A DNA stretch of 64,000 nucleotides from Bradyrhizobium nanningense (GCF_004114535.1 NZ_LBJC01000020.1:124001-188000), one strand, 5' to 3'. Shown: positions 54,410-63,433, numbered from the stretch's first letter. Numbers and translations are program-made. The notes: a model not told the origin generated them from the letters alone.

Positions 54410-54426
54410 CTTAGAGCGATTTTAAA
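54410..54426. promoter_or_regulatory. possible iron-control (Irr/ICE-type) box upstream of feoA
   Basis: CTTAGAG and TTTTAAA are near inverted repeats around CGA. On the feoA strand this reads TTTAAAA-N3-CTCTAAG, 11 of 14 positions like TTTAGAA-N3-TTCTAAA. It sits 60 bp before feoA. I recall the consensus from memory, so this is tentative. Confidence 0.35.
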
Positions 54427-54437
54427 GTGCGGGCGGC

Positions 54438-54459
54438 GGGGCGCCCTCCAAGGCGCCCC
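54438..54459 (-). terminator. GC-rich hairpin after the DUF4169/RHH operon
   Basis: GGGGCGCC pairs with GGCGCCCC around a 6-nt loop, 10 bp past the stop of the minus-strand RHH gene. It separates that operon from feoA. Confidence 0.55.
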
Positions 54460-54468
54460 CGAGGCTGG

Positions 54469-54720
54469 CTATTGGGCCGGGACCTTGTCCGGCTGGGCCG
54501 CCATAGCCCGGCTCTTGAAGTAGTCCAGGACGAACAGACGGATCGCCGACGACAGATTGCCCTGCTGGCGGTTGTTGTCGATCTCGCCGACCAGCTCGGA
54601 CAACGTCATGTTGCGCAGGCCGGAGATCTCCTTCATGCCGTTCCAGAATGCCTCTTCCAGGCTGACGCTGGTCTTGTGCCCGGCGACGACGATCGACCGT
54701 TTCACGACCGGCGACTTCAT
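54469..54720 (-). CDS. ribbon-helix-helix (RHH_4-type) protein
   Basis: 83 residues. VVKRSIVVAGHKTSVSLEEAFWNGMKEISGLRNMTLSELVGEIDNNRQQGNLSSAIRLFVLDYFKS matches the alphaproteobacterial ribbon-helix-helix domain, with the beta strand, two helices and the conserved R-x-F-V-L-x-Y end. It is probably a DNA-binding regulator. The ATG overlaps the DUF4169 gene by 4 bp and is preceded by GGAGCAGCA. Confidence 0.82.
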   Translation of the reverse strand: MKSPVVKRSIVVAGHKTSVSLEEAFWNGMKEISGLRNMTLSELVGEIDNNRQQGNLSSAIRLFVLDYFKSRAMAAQPDKVPAQ

Positions 54721-54905
54721 TGCTGCTCCTCGCGATCGATCTGATGCTGATCCAGGTGCGCCTTCGCCTTGTCCGCGCGCGTCTCCTCCGCCGACCGTTC
54801 CGCCTTCGTGCGGCCGAACTTCGTCCGGTTGGCGTCCGCCCGTTTCGCCGAGGCTTGGCGCTCGACGCGCTTCCTGAAACGATTCAGGTTGATGACGTTC
54901 CCCAT
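54717..54905 (-). CDS. DUF4169-family small protein
   Basis: 62 residues, very charged: MGNVINLNRFRKRVERQASAKRADANRTKFGRTKAERSAEETRADKAKAHLDQHQ. The N-terminal G-x-V-I-N-L-x-R-x-R-K pattern is DUF4169. Unknown function, generally paired with the RHH gene as here (4-bp overlap). Likely an unstructured or helical accessory to that regulator. Confidence 0.78.
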   Translation of the reverse strand: MGNVINLNRFRKRVERQASAKRADANRTKFGRTKAERSAEETRADKAKAHLDQHQIDREEQQ

Positions 54906-55184
54906 GCCGCGTCTCCATCATCCGATCCTCTTCAGGCTGGATGAAACATTCCGAAACAGGGTGCCGCGTTGCGCCCCACAAGACTTGATCGCCATTCGCT
55001 TGTCCTCGTCAATCGGCCCCTCGGGCCATCAAACGATGAATTTGGCCCCGTCAGGGGGCGGAAAGGCTGCGTAGCACGCCGTCCCGCCAGAACATTGACG
55101 GTAATCAAATCCCGCCCCCAAAGCCGCACATTTCTGGGCGTCGAGGGTCCGTATCATTACGGATGGCAATCGGAATTCGGAATT

Positions 55185-56606
55185 TTATCCGGGGCTGGTC
55201 ATCTTCTCGGGACGCACCAGGCGATCGAACTCGTCGGCCGAGACGAAGCCGAGCCGCAGCGCCTCCTCCTTCAACGTGGTGCCGTTGGCATGGGCCGTCT
55301 TGGCCACCTTGGCGGCGTTGTCGTAGCCGATCTTCGGGGCGAGCGCCGTCACCAGCATCAGCGAGCGCTGCATCAGCTCGTTGATGCGCTTTTCGTCGGC
55401 ACGGATGCCGCTGACGCAATGCTCGGTGAAGGATCGCGCGGCATCCGCCAGCAGGCGGATCGAGTGCAGCATGTTGTAGGCCAGCACCGGCTTGTAGACG
55501 TTGAGCTCGAAATGGCCCTGGCTGCCGGCCACCGTGATCGCGGTGTGATTGCCGAACACCTGGCAGCACACCATGGTCATCGCCTCGCACTGCGTCGGGT
55601 TGACCTTGCCCGGCATGATCGACGAGCCCGGCTCGTTCTCCGGCAGGATCAGCTCGCCGAGCCCTGAGCGCGGGCCGGATCCGAGCAGGCGGATGTCGTT
55701 GGCGATCTTGAACAGGCCCGTCGCCACCGAATTGATGGCGCCATGCGCCAGCACATAGGCATCGTTCGAGGCCAGCGCCTCGAATTTGTTGGCGGCGCTG
55801 GTGAAGGGGAGTTTCGTGATGCCGGCGACATGCTTTGCGAACAGCTTGGCAAAGCGCGGCTTCGAATTGAGGCCGGTGCCGACGGCGGTGCCCCCCTGCG
55901 CCAGCGGATGGAGGTCCTTCACCGCGATCTTGAGCCGGGCGATGCCGCTTTCGACCTGCGCGGCGTAGCCGGAAAACTCCTGGCCGAGCGTCAGGGGCGT
56001 CGCATCCTGGGTGTGAGTGCGGCCGATCTTGACGATCTTGGCAAACTCTTTCTCCTTCTTGCGCAGCGCGCGGAGCAGCTCATTGAGCGCGGGGACGAGG
56101 TCGGCATGGATGCGGCTTGCGGCCGCGATGTGCATCGCGGTCGGGAACGAATCGTTCGATGACTGGCTCATGTTGACGTGGTCGTTGGGATGCACCGGCT
56201 TCTTGGCGCCGAGCTCGCCGCCCAAGAGCTCGTTGGCGCGGTTGGCAATCACCTCATTGAGGTTCATGTTGGTCTGCGTGCCGGAGCCGGTCTGCCACAC
56301 GACGAGCGGAAAATGATCGTCCAGCTTGCCCTCGATCACCTCGCGCGCGGCGCGGATGATGGCACCCGCGCGGCGCTGGTCGAGCAGGCCGAGCTCGAGG
56401 TTGGACTGCGCGGCGGCGAGCTTGACGATGCCGAGCGCGTGCACGAGCGCGATCGGCATGCGGTCCGTTCCGATGCGAAAATTCTGGCGCGAACGTTCGG
56501 TCTGCGCGCCCCAATAGCGATCGGCGGGGACCTCGATGGGACCGAAACTGTCGGTCTCGGTGCGGGTCGCGGGGCGGGCGGTCTTCGAGCGGGACGCTTT
56601 GGCCAT
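55185..56606 (-). CDS. fumC: fumarate hydratase, class II
   Basis: 473 residues, full length. It interconverts fumarate and L-malate in the TCA cycle. Landmarks: [60 protein letters not shown] with the His, and [20 protein letters not shown], the fumarase/aspartase signature with the catalytic Ser. The first Met at 56618 could also serve; 56606 precedes MAKASRSK. Alone on its strand, upstream of sspB by about 100 bp. Confidence 0.95.
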   Translation of the reverse strand: MAKASRSKTARPATRTETDSFGPIEVPADRYWGAQTERSRQNFRIGTDRMPIALVHALGIVKLAAAQSNLELGLLDQRRAGAIIRAAREVIEGKLDDHFPLVVWQTGSGTQTNMNLNEVIANRANELLGGELGAKKPVHPNDHVNMSQSSNDSFPTAMHIAAASRIHADLVPALNELLRALRKKEKEFAKIVKIGRTHTQDATPLTLGQEFSGYAAQVESGIARLKIAVKDLHPLAQGGTAVGTGLNSKPRFAKLFAKHVAGITKLPFTSAANKFEALASNDAYVLAHGAINSVATGLFKIANDIRLLGSGPRSGLGELILPENEPGSSIMPGKVNPTQCEAMTMVCCQVFGNHTAITVAGSQGHFELNVYKPVLAYNMLHSIRLLADAARSFTEHCVSGIRADEKRINELMQRSLMLVTALAPKIGYDNAAKVAKTAHANGTTLKEEALRLGFVSADEFDRLVRPEKMTSPG

Positions 56607-56707
56607 GAGCACATCCATTCCGCCGCGCGAAACGCCGCGCGGCCTCTTCAGGTGCTCTTCTATATAGACAGTTTGGCCGGGCGCGACGGCTTCAAAGCCA
56701 ACCTAGA

Positions 56708-57223
56708 TCATTTCTTGCGGAAACGATCGAGCCGCACCACCTCGGCGCCGCCCTGGTTAGGCGGGGGCGGCTCTTCCGCGGTTTCCGCCTTTTCAGCGGC
56801 GGCGGGCACCGATACGGCCGAAGGGGCAGGGGCCGCCGGCAATGTCTCCGGCGTGACTTCGGCGACATCGGACGTGTCGAACTGGAGGCCGAACTTCACG
56901 GACGGATCGAGGAAGCTCTTGATGGCGCTGAACGGCACCACCAGCCGCTCCGGAATGCCGCCGAAGGACAGGCCGACCTCGAAGCGGTCCTCGAGCACAG
57001 TCAGATCCCAGAACTGGTGCTGCAGGATGATCGTCATCTCTTCCGGATATTGCGCGAGCAGCCGTGGAGACAGCTTCACGCCCTCGGCCTTCGATACGAA
57101 GGTGATGAAGAAATGGTGCTCGCCGGGCAGGCCTTGGGCCGCGGCATCGGTCAGCACCTTCCGCAGCACGCCGCGCAGCGCGTCGCGGGCCAGCACATCG
57201 TATCGGATATGATCGGTCGCCAT
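56708..57223 (-). CDS. sspB: SspB-family ClpXP adaptor
   Basis: 171 residues. It binds the ssrA degradation tag and delivers tagged proteins to ClpXP. The substrate-binding core is recognisable (IRYDVLARDALRGVLRKVL, GEHHFFITFVSKAEGVKLSPRLLAQYPEEMTIILQHQFWDLTVLEDRFEVGLSFGGIPERLVVPFSAIKSFLDPSVKFGLQF). The linker is Pro/Ala-rich and the tail ends AEVVRLDRFRKK, the ClpX-binding end of alpha-type SspB. The ssrA RNA gene lies about 107 bp upstream on the same strand. ATG 57223 follows AGGACCACG. Confidence 0.9.
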   Translation of the reverse strand: MATDHIRYDVLARDALRGVLRKVLTDAAAQGLPGEHHFFITFVSKAEGVKLSPRLLAQYPEEMTIILQHQFWDLTVLEDRFEVGLSFGGIPERLVVPFSAIKSFLDPSVKFGLQFDTSDVAEVTPETLPAAPAPSAVSVPAAAEKAETAEEPPPPNQGGAEVVRLDRFRKK

Positions 57224-57329
57224 CGTGGTCCTGTTGCATCCCCGAAGCCGGACCCTACCGGCTCGACTCGCCAAGCCGCAACAATATCGCGCCTAACGGG
57301 TCAGCAGGAGTCCCCGCCGGGCAAGAAAT

Positions 57330-57668
57330 AAAGGCAAGTGGAGGCTTCTGTTGCCAGGTGCCTCCGAACCCCGCCTAGCGGAGCTTAACCCGCTAGGACT
57401 TTAGAGTGGTCTTTCAAACTGCGTTACGCAGCCTGAGCAACCGGAGCAAAGTTGTCGTTGGCAACTATTGCAGTAGCCCGATAACGGCGGAACAATACCG
57501 GGAAAAAGTACGCCCTTTACGCCCTCGTCGATCCTATTTCGCCCCCGCCAAAGCCCGCTTCCGGGAGAGTCCGTTGGTGGGCTTTGGTGGAGGCGCCGGG
57601 TACCGCCCCCGGGTCCGAATGGTTTATTGCGACGACCGTTTATTTCCATAGCCGGCGAACCGGCATCC
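57330..57668 (-). ncRNA. ssrA: tmRNA, circularly permuted alphaproteobacterial type
   Basis: Read on the minus strand, the acceptor piece comes first (near 57665-57585, with GGCTATGG, CCCGGGGGCG and an end of CGCCTCCACCA), then a short intervening loop, then the coding piece starting GGGGGCGAAATAGGATCGACGAGG. The tag codons GCC AAC GAC AAC TTT GCT CCG GTT GCT CAG GCT GCG TAA lie at about 57425-57463 and encode ANDNFAPVAQAA. A closing GGAGG/CCTCC pair ends at 57340. The ends given are approximate to about ten bases. No protein gene here. Confidence 0.9.
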
Positions 57669-57670
57669 CT

Positions 57671-57676
57671 AATATA
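57671..57676 (-). promoter_or_regulatory. -10 element for ssrA
   Basis: TATATT on the minus strand, directly before the AGGG start of the tmRNA precursor. The -35 is not clear: GTTTTT at 17 bp spacing is a poor match to TTGACA. Confidence 0.4.
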
Positions 57677-57799
57677 GGGCGCAAAGGTTTCGAAAAACAG
57701 GGGTTTTGAGTGTCCCTCGCCAGGTTCCCGTTGGATAGGTTCCGGGCGGACGTGAGCTTGATCTTGGCCGCCTCGCGACCGGCATTCTAAGTTTCTGAG

Positions 57800-58404
57800 A
57801 TGTCCGAGGATTCAGCACTGGCGGTCCAAGAACCAGATCCACTGCCGGACCATCCGGCGACCGGCGCCGCTCCGCCCGGCCTGCTTGCGCTGTTTCTGGC
57901 CTTCGCCAGGATGTCGCTGGCCGGTTTCGGCGGGGTTTTGGTGTTTGCCCGGCGGCCCATCGTCGAGCAGCACCGCTGGATGAATGCGGACGAGTTCAAC
58001 GAGACCTTCGCGCTTTGCCATTTCCTGCCCGGCCCCAACATCGTCAATCTGTCGATGGTGTTCGGTCAAGGTTGCGCGGCATTGCGGCGGAGTTGCCGCC
58101 TTTGCCGGGCTGTTGCTGCCGCCGACGCTGATCATGATGGTGCTCGCGATCATCTACGCCCGTTTTGGTGCTGCGCCGCAGCCTCGCCGGCATCTCCTGC
58201 GCGGCGGTCGGCCTCCTGATCGCGGTGGTCTTCCGCATGATGGCGCCGGTGCCGAGGCGGACGGATCCCCTCGCGCTGATCCTGATGCTCGGTGTGTTCC
58301 TCGCCATCGGCGTGCTCCGCCTGCCGCTTCCGGCGGTGCTGCTGGTCGCGATCCCCGTGAGCATCGGCGCCACTTATTTCCTGCGGCGGAAAGTAGCAGC
58401 ATGA
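57800..58404 (+). pseudogene. chromate transporter, N-terminal ChrA half, disrupted by several frame changes
   Basis: Starts in one frame from ATG 57800: LLALFLAFARMSLAGFGGVLVFARRPIVEQHRWMNADEFNETFALCHFLPGPNIVNLSMVFG. It then needs a shift near 58065 (to SRLRGIA), another near 58085 (to GGVAAFAGLLLPPTLIMMVLAIIYARFGA) and one near 58168 (to LRRSLAGISCAAVGLLIAVVF...RRKVAA). Joined, these read as one CHR domain of the short two-gene type (FLPGP motif). As written, translation would stop early. It could be decay or local sequence error. It overlaps the next half by 4 bp. Confidence 0.8.
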
Positions 58405-58930
58405 ACGCCGAGAATCCGATCTGGGCCTGATCGCCACCTTTGGCCTGATGTCGCTGTTCGCGGTCGGCGGCGCCGCGGCGGCGGTGCCCGAGATGCACCG
58501 CATCGCGGTCGAGGTGCATCGCTGGATGACCGACAAGCAGTTCACCGATGCCTATGCGATCGCGCAGCTGTCGCCGGGTCCGAACGTGCTTATCGTGACG
58601 TTAATCGGCTATGCCGTCGCCGGCATCCCCGGCGCGCTCGCGGCGACGCTGGCGATGTGCCTGCCGACGGCGCTGCTTGCCTATCGTGTCAGCCGGCTCT
58701 TGAATCGGCCCAGCCAATCGCGCTGGCCCGGCCTGATTCAGGCTGCACTGGTTCCACTCTCGATCGGATTGATGGCCGCGAGTGCCCTGATCCTGGCCCA
58801 GTCGACCGATCGCACACTTGCTGCACTGCTCCTGACCGCAATGGTTGCGCTGATCGCATCGGTCTCGCGCCTCAATCCACCCTGGCTCCTGCTCGCCGGC
58901 GGGATGTTGGGTTTTGCTGGCATTGTGTGA
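58401..58930 (+). pseudogene. chromate transporter, C-terminal ChrA half, disrupted near its start
   Basis: ATG 58401 starts MNAENPI then hits TGA at 58428. Adding one base near 58421 restores LGLIATFGLMSLFAVGGAAAAVPEMHRIAVEVHRWMTDKQFTDAYAIAQLSPGPNVLIVTLIGYAVAGIPGALAATLAM and the rest is intact to 58930. LSPGPN and GGAAAAVPEMHR are CHR-family motifs. With the broken partner before it, this pair would normally export chromate or sulfate-like oxyanions. Confidence 0.8.
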
Positions 58931-59025
58931 TGAAAATCGCTAGGCAGTGATCCGGGCGGGGTATCCAGTTCCAGCCGATTTAGAACAACAGTGCTCGTGA
59001 CTTACGGGTCGCGGAGGAGACATGC

Positions 59026-59787
59026 ATGGCCGACACGATGGGCCACTCAGCGACTGCCACTCGAAATACCCGGTTGGTGGTCGGCTTTTGTCTGCTGGCG
59101 ATTGCGCCGCAGATCTTCGAATTGATCTGGTCGATCGGGACGATCTTGGGGTGGGGGGCCGGCCGCGGCCCGGGGACGGTGGTCACCAGCCACCTGACGG
59201 CGCTGCTCGCAGGCGCGCCTAGTGCCATCTTCGGATCGTTCGGCGGCGGCACCCAGAAGATGTCATCCGAGGTGCTGCTCGCGCTAATCTATTCTTACCC
59301 GCTGTTCGTGGTGGCGATCCTTACGATCTTCATGACGATCAGATCGGCGCAGGACTATGTCGGTGGGATCGTTCTGATGGCGTTGGCCTTGTTCGCGCTG
59401 TGGGCAGGAAGCGACTTGCAGGGCATGCGCGGCTTCTCCTTCGGCGCCGGCACGGCGCCGCGGATGTTTGGCGGGCTGCTCGTCGCACTTGGCGCCGGCA
59501 TCGCGTTGACGGGACTGCTGACCGAGGGGCCGGGGATGGCGCATTATGCCTGGCGCGGGCCCCTGTTCGTGATGGTCTCGATCGTCTTCTTCGCGCTGGC
59601 GATTCGTCCGCTTGGAGTGGTGGTTACGGCGTTCGCGAGCTTCATGATCGCAGCGATGGGCACGCATGAGACGCGCTGGGTCGAAGCGATGATCGTCGGC
59701 GCCTGCCTGACGCTCGGCTGCGCGCTGCTCTTCCCCTACGTGCTCGGCCTGCCGATGCCGATGTTCCCGCGCTTCCTGGTTCAGTGA
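59026..59787 (+). CDS. tripartite tricarboxylate transporter TctB-family subunit
   Basis: 253 residues with several membrane helices (LVVGFCLLAIAPQIFELIW, VLLALIYSYPLFVVAILTIFM, YVGGIVLMALALFALWAG, FGGLLVALGAGIALTGLL, MIVGACLTLGCALLFPYV), the small membrane subunit of a TctABC-type importer. Longer than the usual 150-170 residues because of an N-terminal part. GGAGGAGACATGC precedes the ATG. The large subunit TctA follows after 7 bp. No TctC binding protein is adjacent. Confidence 0.75.
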   Translation: MADTMGHSATATRNTRLVVGFCLLAIAPQIFELIWSIGTILGWGAGRGPGTVVTSHLTALLAGAPSAIFGSFGGGTQKMSSEVLLALIYSYPLFVVAILTIFMTIRSAQDYVGGIVLMALALFALWAGSDLQGMRGFSFGAGTAPRMFGGLLVALGAGIALTGLLTEGPGMAHYAWRGPLFVMVSIVFFALAIRPLGVVVTAFASFMIAAMGTHETRWVEAMIVGACLTLGCALLFPYVLGLPMPMFPRFLVQ

Positions 59788-59794
59788 GGGTGTG

Positions 59795-61360
59795 ATGTTC
59801 GATCTCTTCCACAATCTGGGCCTTGGCTTCGGTGTGGTGTTTCAGATCTCCTGGTGGTCACCCTGGTGGCTCTACGGCCTGTCGCTCCCGATCTCGATCA
59901 ATATTCTCATGTGCCTGATTGGCGCATTGGTCGGCACGCTGGTCGGCGTGCTGCCTGGTATCGGCACCGTCGCAACCGTGGCGATGCTCCTGCCGATCAC
60001 GTTCGGATTGCCGCCGGTCGGCGCGCTGATCATGCTCGCCGGCATCTACTATGGCGCTCAGTATGGCGGCTCGACCACCTCGATCCTGGTCAACATTCCC
60101 GGCGAGGCGACATCGGTTGTCACCGCGATCGACGGTCACCAGATGGCCAAGCAGGGCCGTGCCGGCCCGGCGCTGGCGATCGCGGCGATCGGCTCGTTCT
60201 TCGCAGGCTGCGTCGCGACCGTGCTCATCGCCGTGCTCGGTGCGCCTCTGACGAAGCTCGCGCTGGCGTTCGGTCCGGCCGAATATTTCTCGCTGATGGT
60301 GCTCGGCCTGATCTTCGCGGTGGTGCTGGCCAAGGGCTCGGTGCTGAAAGCGATTGCGATGATCGTGTTCGGCCTGTTGCTGTCGATGGTCGGCTCCGAC
60401 ATCGAGACCGGCGCCTCGCGCATGGCGTTCAACATTCCGGAACTCGCCGACGGTCTCGGCTTTGCGACGGTGGCGATGGGTGTGTTTGGTTTCGCCGAGA
60501 TCATCCGCAATCTCGACGCCGGCGCCGAGATGAATCGCGACCTCGTCCAGCAGAAGATCACCGGCCTGATGCCGACCAAAAAGGACATGATCGACTCGAC
60601 GCCTGCGATCCTGCGCGGCACTGTGCTCGGCTCGATTCTGGGCATCCTGCCGGGCGGCGGCGCCGTCATCGCGTCCTTCGCGTCCTACACCCTCGAGAAG
60701 AAAATCGCCAAGAACCCGTCGCGGTTCGGCCGCGGCGCGATCGAGGGCGTGGCGGCACCGGAAAGCGCCAACAACGCTGCGGCGCAGACCTCCTTCATCC
60801 CGCTGCTGACGCTCGGCATCCCGCCGAACGCTGTGATGGCGCTGATGGTGGGCGCGATGACCATCCACGGCATTGTGCCGGGTCCGCAAGTGATGCAGAA
60901 GCAGCCCGATCTCGTCTGGGGCATGATCGCCTCGATGTGGATCGGCAATCTGATGCTGATCATCATCAACCTGCCGCTGGTCGGAATCTGGGTGCGGCTG
61001 TTGCGCGTCCCCTATCGGTTGATGTTCCCCTCGATTGTGATCTTCTGCGCGATCGGCATCTACTCGGTGAACAACGCGCCAGTCGACGTCATCCTCGCCG
61101 GCGTGTTCGGTCTCGTCGGCTATTGGCTGATCAAGCACGATTTCGAGCCGGCACCCCTGCTGCTCGGCATGGTGTTGGGACCGCTGATGGAGGAGAACTT
61201 GCGCCGTGCGCTGCTGATCTCGCGCGGCGACTGGAGCGTGTTCCTGACGCGGCCGCTGTCGGCCGTGTTGCTCGCGATTGCGGCCTTCCTCCTGGTCCTC
61301 ACGGTGCTGCCCACGTTGCGTGCCAAGCGCGACGAGGTGTTCACCGAATCCGAGAATTGA
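59795..61360 (+). CDS. tripartite tricarboxylate transporter TctA-family permease
   Basis: 521 residues. Many membrane helices and the TctA landmarks GVLPGIGTVATVAMLLPITFGLPPVGALIMLAGIYYGAQYGGSTTSILVNIPGEATSVVTAIDG, and GILPGGGAVIASFASYTLEKK...PESANNAAAQTSFIPLLTLGIPPNAVMALMVGAMTIHGIVPGP. The large permease of a citrate-like carboxylate importer driven by ion gradients. ATG 59795 follows GAGGGTG; GTG 59792 is possible. Co-transcribed with TctB. Confidence 0.92.
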   Translation: MFDLFHNLGLGFGVVFQISWWSPWWLYGLSLPISINILMCLIGALVGTLVGVLPGIGTVATVAMLLPITFGLPPVGALIMLAGIYYGAQYGGSTTSILVNIPGEATSVVTAIDGHQMAKQGRAGPALAIAAIGSFFAGCVATVLIAVLGAPLTKLALAFGPAEYFSLMVLGLIFAVVLAKGSVLKAIAMIVFGLLLSMVGSDIETGASRMAFNIPELADGLGFATVAMGVFGFAEIIRNLDAGAEMNRDLVQQKITGLMPTKKDMIDSTPAILRGTVLGSILGILPGGGAVIASFASYTLEKKIAKNPSRFGRGAIEGVAAPESANNAAAQTSFIPLLTLGIPPNAVMALMVGAMTIHGIVPGPQVMQKQPDLVWGMIASMWIGNLMLIIINLPLVGIWVRLLRVPYRLMFPSIVIFCAIGIYSVNNAPVDVILAGVFGLVGYWLIKHDFEPAPLLLGMVLGPLMEENLRRALLISRGDWSVFLTRPLSAVLLAIAAFLLVLTVLPTLRAKRDEVFTESEN

Positions 61361-61417
61361 GGGGCTGGACCCCGGTGGGCAAGTCGGCGACTTAATCAGC
61401 AGGATCAAGCTGATAGG

Positions 61418-61448
61418 CAAGGGGCGGGACGCTGAGTTCCGCCCCTTG
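61418..61448 (+). terminator. terminator hairpin after the tct genes
   Basis: CAAGGGGCGG pairs with CCGCCCCTTG around an 11-nt loop, 58 bp past the TctA stop. It separates this operon from thyA. Confidence 0.6.
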
Positions 61449-61566
61449 TCGTTTGCGCCGGGAAAGCTCACTTTTCCGGGTATAATCGGTGCGGACAGCG
61501 AATCGCCGCTGTTGCAGCGCGGGGGCGGCCGCTAAGTTCGCCGCCTCCCCAAAGGCCTAGTCGCAC

Positions 61567-62361
61567 ATGCACCAGTATCAGGACCTGCTCGAGCGGATTC
61601 TTTCAGACGGCGCGGAGAAGACTGACCGCACCGGCACCGGCACGTTCTCGGTGTTCGGCCATCAGATGCGCTTCAATCTGTCGGCCGGTTTTCCGATGCT
61701 GACGACCAAGCGGCTGCCGCTGAAGGCGATCGTGCACGAGCTGTTGTGGTTCCTGAAAGGCGACACCAACATCAAATATCTGCGCGACAACGGCGTCACG
61801 ATCTGGGACGAGTGGGCGGATGCCAATGGTGATCTCGGCCCGGTCTATGGCCATCAGTGGCGCTCCTGGCCGGCGCCTGACGGCCGCAGCATCGACCAGA
61901 TCGCGAACGTGGTCGACATGATCAAGCGCAATCCGGACTCGCGCCGCCTGATCGTCTCGGCGTGGAATCCGGCCGACGTCGACAAGATGGCGCTGCCGCC
62001 GTGCCATTGCCTGTTCCAGTTCTACGTCGCGGGCGGCAAGCTGTCCTGCCAGCTCTATCAGCGCTCGGCCGACGTCTTCCTCGGCGTGCCCTTCAACATC
62101 GCCTCCTACGCGCTGCTGACGATGATGGTGGCGCAGGTCACCGGCCTGAAGCCCGGCGACTTCGTGCATTCGTTCGGCGATGCCCATCTCTATTCCAACC
62201 ATCTGGAGCAGGCAAAGCTCCAGCTCAGCCGCGCACCGCGGCCGCTGCCGGTGATGCGGATCAATCCTGAGGTGAAGGACATCTTCTCCTTCCGTTTCGA
62301 GGATTTCGAGCTCGTCGGCTACGACCCGCATCCGCACATCAAGGCGGAAGTCGCGGTCTGA
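61567..62361 (+). CDS. thyA: thymidylate synthase
   Basis: 264 residues, the ThyA length. Methylates dUMP to dTMP with methylenetetrahydrofolate. [65 protein letters not shown] is the family start, and the catalytic Cys lies in [13 protein letters not shown]; the Asn in [12 protein letters not shown] and HLYSNHLEQ near the end are conserved. The ATG at 61567 is short of a strong ribosome-binding site. Followed by acetyltransferase and folA genes, so dTMP and folate recycling genes cluster. Confidence 0.97.
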   Translation: MHQYQDLLERILSDGAEKTDRTGTGTFSVFGHQMRFNLSAGFPMLTTKRLPLKAIVHELLWFLKGDTNIKYLRDNGVTIWDEWADANGDLGPVYGHQWRSWPAPDGRSIDQIANVVDMIKRNPDSRRLIVSAWNPADVDKMALPPCHCLFQFYVAGGKLSCQLYQRSADVFLGVPFNIASYALLTMMVAQVTGLKPGDFVHSFGDAHLYSNHLEQAKLQLSRAPRPLPVMRINPEVKDIFSFRFEDFELVGYDPHPHIKAEVAV

Positions 62362-62366
62362 CGCCG

Positions 62367-62852
62367 ATGTCGTTGACCATCCGCCGTGCGCAGCCCGGAG
62401 AAGCCGGGCTCGTTCTCTCCTTCATCCGCGAACTCGCCGAGTACGAGAAGCTCTCGCACGAGGTGGACGCGACCGAGGCTAACATCGCTGAGGCGCTGTT
62501 CGGCGAGAGACCGCAACTCTATTGCGCGATCGCCGCGTGGAACGGCGAGGCCGTCGGCTTCGCGGTCTGGTTTACGAATTTCTCCACCTTCAGCGGTCGC
62601 CACGGCATCTATCTCGAGGACCTCTACGTGCGGCCGTCGCATCGGGGCAGGGGCCTCGGCAAGGCGCTGCTGGTCTATCTCGCGAGGGAATGCGTCGACA
62701 ACGGCTGGGCGCGCCTGCAATGGGCGGTGCTCGACTGGAACGCGCCGTCGATCGCGTTCTACAAGTCGCTCGGTGCCGTCATGATGGACGACTGGACGCT
62801 GTGCCGCGTCACCGGACCGGCCCTGAAGCGGCTTGCCGGGAGTGCGCCCTGA
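62367..62852 (+). CDS. GNAT-family N-acetyltransferase (diamine acetyltransferase-like)
   Basis: 161 residues. IRRAQPGEAGLVLSFIRELAEYEKLSHEVDATEANIAEALFG, then AVWFTNFSTFSGRHGIYLEDLYVRPSHRGRGLGKALLVYLARECVDNGWARLQWAVLDWNAPSIAFYKSLGA is GNAT with the R-G-x-G acetyl-CoA loop; the overall pattern resembles spermidine/thialysine acetyltransferases. It transfers acetyl to an amine. 5 bp after thyA, and its stop overlaps the folA start (TGATG). Confidence 0.87.
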   Translation: MSLTIRRAQPGEAGLVLSFIRELAEYEKLSHEVDATEANIAEALFGERPQLYCAIAAWNGEAVGFAVWFTNFSTFSGRHGIYLEDLYVRPSHRGRGLGKALLVYLARECVDNGWARLQWAVLDWNAPSIAFYKSLGAVMMDDWTLCRVTGPALKRLAGSAP

Positions 62853-63364
62853 TGGAGATCGTCTTCGTCGTCGCGATCGCGGAGAATGGCGTCATCGGCG
62901 CGGGCAATGCGATGCCGTGGCGATTGAAATCCGACATGGCGCGCTTCAAGGCGCTGACGATCGGCAAGCCCGTGATCATGGGCCGCAAGACCTTCGAATC
63001 GCTGCCTCGCCGTCCCCTGCCGCGCCGCACCAACATCGTGATCACCCGCGATGCGGCCTATCGCGCCAATGGGGCCATCGTCACGACATCCGCCGCGGAT
63101 GCGGACGCGATTGCGCGCGGCGATGCCCTGCGGCGCTCGGTCGCTGAGATCGCGGTGATCGGCGGCGCCGAGATTTTTCGGCAATGGCTCGATCGCGCCG
63201 ATCGTCTCGAAATCACCGAAGTCCATGCGCGGCCCGAAGGCGATACGCATTTCGACATCGACAAGGCGGAGTGGGACGAGGTTGAACGTATCCGCCATCC
63301 TGCCGGCCCGGACGACAGTGCCGACTTCTCCTATGTGACATATCGTCGGCGGCGCGGCCATTAA
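62852..63364 (+). CDS. folA: dihydrofolate reductase
   Basis: 170 residues. Reduces dihydrofolate with NADPH, recycling folate for ThyA. VVAIAENGVIGAGNAMPWRLKSDMARFKALTIGKPVIMGRKTFESLPRRPLPRRTNIVITRD is the DHFR start, with the active-site W in PWRL and the acidic D in LKSDMARFK. EIAVIGGAEIF is the nucleotide loop. Its ATG overlaps the acetyltransferase stop by 1 bp, so it is translationally coupled with it. Confidence 0.96.
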   Translation: MEIVFVVAIAENGVIGAGNAMPWRLKSDMARFKALTIGKPVIMGRKTFESLPRRPLPRRTNIVITRDAAYRANGAIVTTSAADADAIARGDALRRSVAEIAVIGGAEIFRQWLDRADRLEITEVHARPEGDTHFDIDKAEWDEVERIRHPAGPDDSADFSYVTYRRRRGH

Positions 63365-63372
63365 CCGCTTTC

Positions 63373-63395
63373 GTCAATGTTTACATTGACTTTTT
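63373..63395 (+). terminator. palindrome with T run after folA
   Basis: GTCAATGT pairs perfectly with ACATTGAC over 2 nt, immediately followed by TTTTT. It looks like a rho-independent terminator, though the stem is AT-rich. It could also be an operator for the hflK promoter region. Confidence 0.5.
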
Positions 63396-63433
63396 CGTGC
63401 CCGAGCATAGCTCGAAGGACGGTCAGGGCTGCG

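Noticed and set aside
57401..57651. Open frames of 81-82 residues on both strands
   Set aside because: They coincide with the permuted tmRNA; the residues look unlike protein and the RNA landmarks are clear.
59858..61471. A 537-residue open frame opposite TctA, rich in Arg, Gln, His and Asp
   Set aside because: Shadow of the well-supported TctA gene; composition is typical of the antisense frame of high-GC genes.
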